From an uncultured Mycoplasmatota bacterium (GTDB taxonomy: Bacteria; Bacillota_I; Bacilli_A; RF39; UBA660): a DNA stretch of 5,165 nt. The notes beneath the pieces are model-generated. The model did not search any database. It was not told the origin of the DNA and saw only the letters and a list, made by a program, of their open reading frames with translations. Positions 5,110 through 5,165 of the stretch are shown here, piece after piece; position 1 is the first letter of the stretch; each line of letters begins with the position of its first letter. The position numbers and the translations under genes were made by a program. The stretch covers positions 1-5,165 of the forward strand of contig CAMUBM010000066.1 in assembly GCA_947087145.1 (NCBI GenBank), in the 5' to 3' direction.

Positions 5110-5165
5110 GGGCTCTAGATAATTTAGTGGGGACCTAAAATTAAAGATTTCTAAGTAAATAAAAG
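5110..5165. mobile_element. Possible left end of an ISL3-like insertion sequence (weak)
   Basis: After eight adenines (5102-5109) the sequence becomes GGGCTCTAGATAATTTAGTG, then GGGACC. From memory, ISL3-family elements begin with a GG-starting terminal repeat of this kind (GGCTCT or similar) and make 8-bp A+T-rich target duplications. The A8 tract would fit such a duplication. No transposase or matching opposite end is inside the window, so this is only a resemblance. Confidence 0.25.

Noticed and set aside
5102..5140. Rho-independent terminator reading GAGCCC then T8 on the minus strand
   Set aside because: No GGGCTC partner arm is present upstream on that strand within the window, so no hairpin can be drawn. 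The TTTAG/CTAAA pair nearby is only 5 bp.
1..5165. CRISPR array, tRNA or rRNA genes, riboswitch
   Set aside because: I saw no regular direct repeats at DNA level, no cloverleaf-like segments and no conserved leader structures; almost all sequence is coding.

Overview
This is an A+T-rich window (about 30% G+C by eye) from a low-G+C Firmicute, most likely a spore-forming member of the Bacilli. The main evidence is a two-gene pair that looks like the spoVID-ysxE spore-coat pair of Bacillus, preceded by a sequence that closely fits the mother-cell sigma-E promoter consensus. The genus cannot be named from this sequence. All tryptophans read in the large sigma gene are TGG and it contains no in-frame TGA, so nothing suggests a mycoplasma-type code.

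Layout from left to right. Positions 1-2362 (minus strand) hold one uninterrupted reading frame of at least 787 codons that runs off the left edge. It encodes an RpoD-type sigma factor with complete regions 1.2, 2, 3 and 4 at residues 169-428. It also has an unrecognised 168-residue N-terminal part and an unusual C-terminal extension of at least 359 residues. Positions 2363-2487 are a divergent promoter region. Positions 2488-2697 (plus strand) encode a 69-residue two-helix membrane protein with a Cys-Cys-Pro-rich head, whose 3' end overlaps the next gene tail to tail. Positions 2659-3558 (minus) encode a YsxE/CotS-type pseudokinase, and 3551-4246 (minus) encode a short SpoVID-like protein with a C-terminal LysM domain. 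Positions 4324-5022 (minus) encode an aspartate/glutamate racemase-family protein. Positions 5023-5165 hold the racemase's likely promoter and a possible insertion-sequence end.

How the genes relate. The SpoVID-like and YsxE-like genes overlap by 8 bp and should be co-transcribed in the mother cell during sporulation to help the coat encase the forespore. The sigma gene lies downstream on the same strand and I see no convincing terminator between them. Read-through in sporulation is therefore possible, although the sigma gene also has its own strong extended -10 promoter.

The most interesting part is the sigma factor. Past region 4 it carries four degenerate modules (glycines at residues 512, 602, 673 and 742). 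In each module a Gly is followed exactly 19 residues later by an Ile in a short helix-like motif. Their first half aligns without gaps to the start of the protein's own region 4. It also has non-standard residues (Cys and His) where primary sigma factors normally carry two tyrosines that contact the -10 element. Together these suggest a specialised, extended sigma factor that I do not recognise as a described type.
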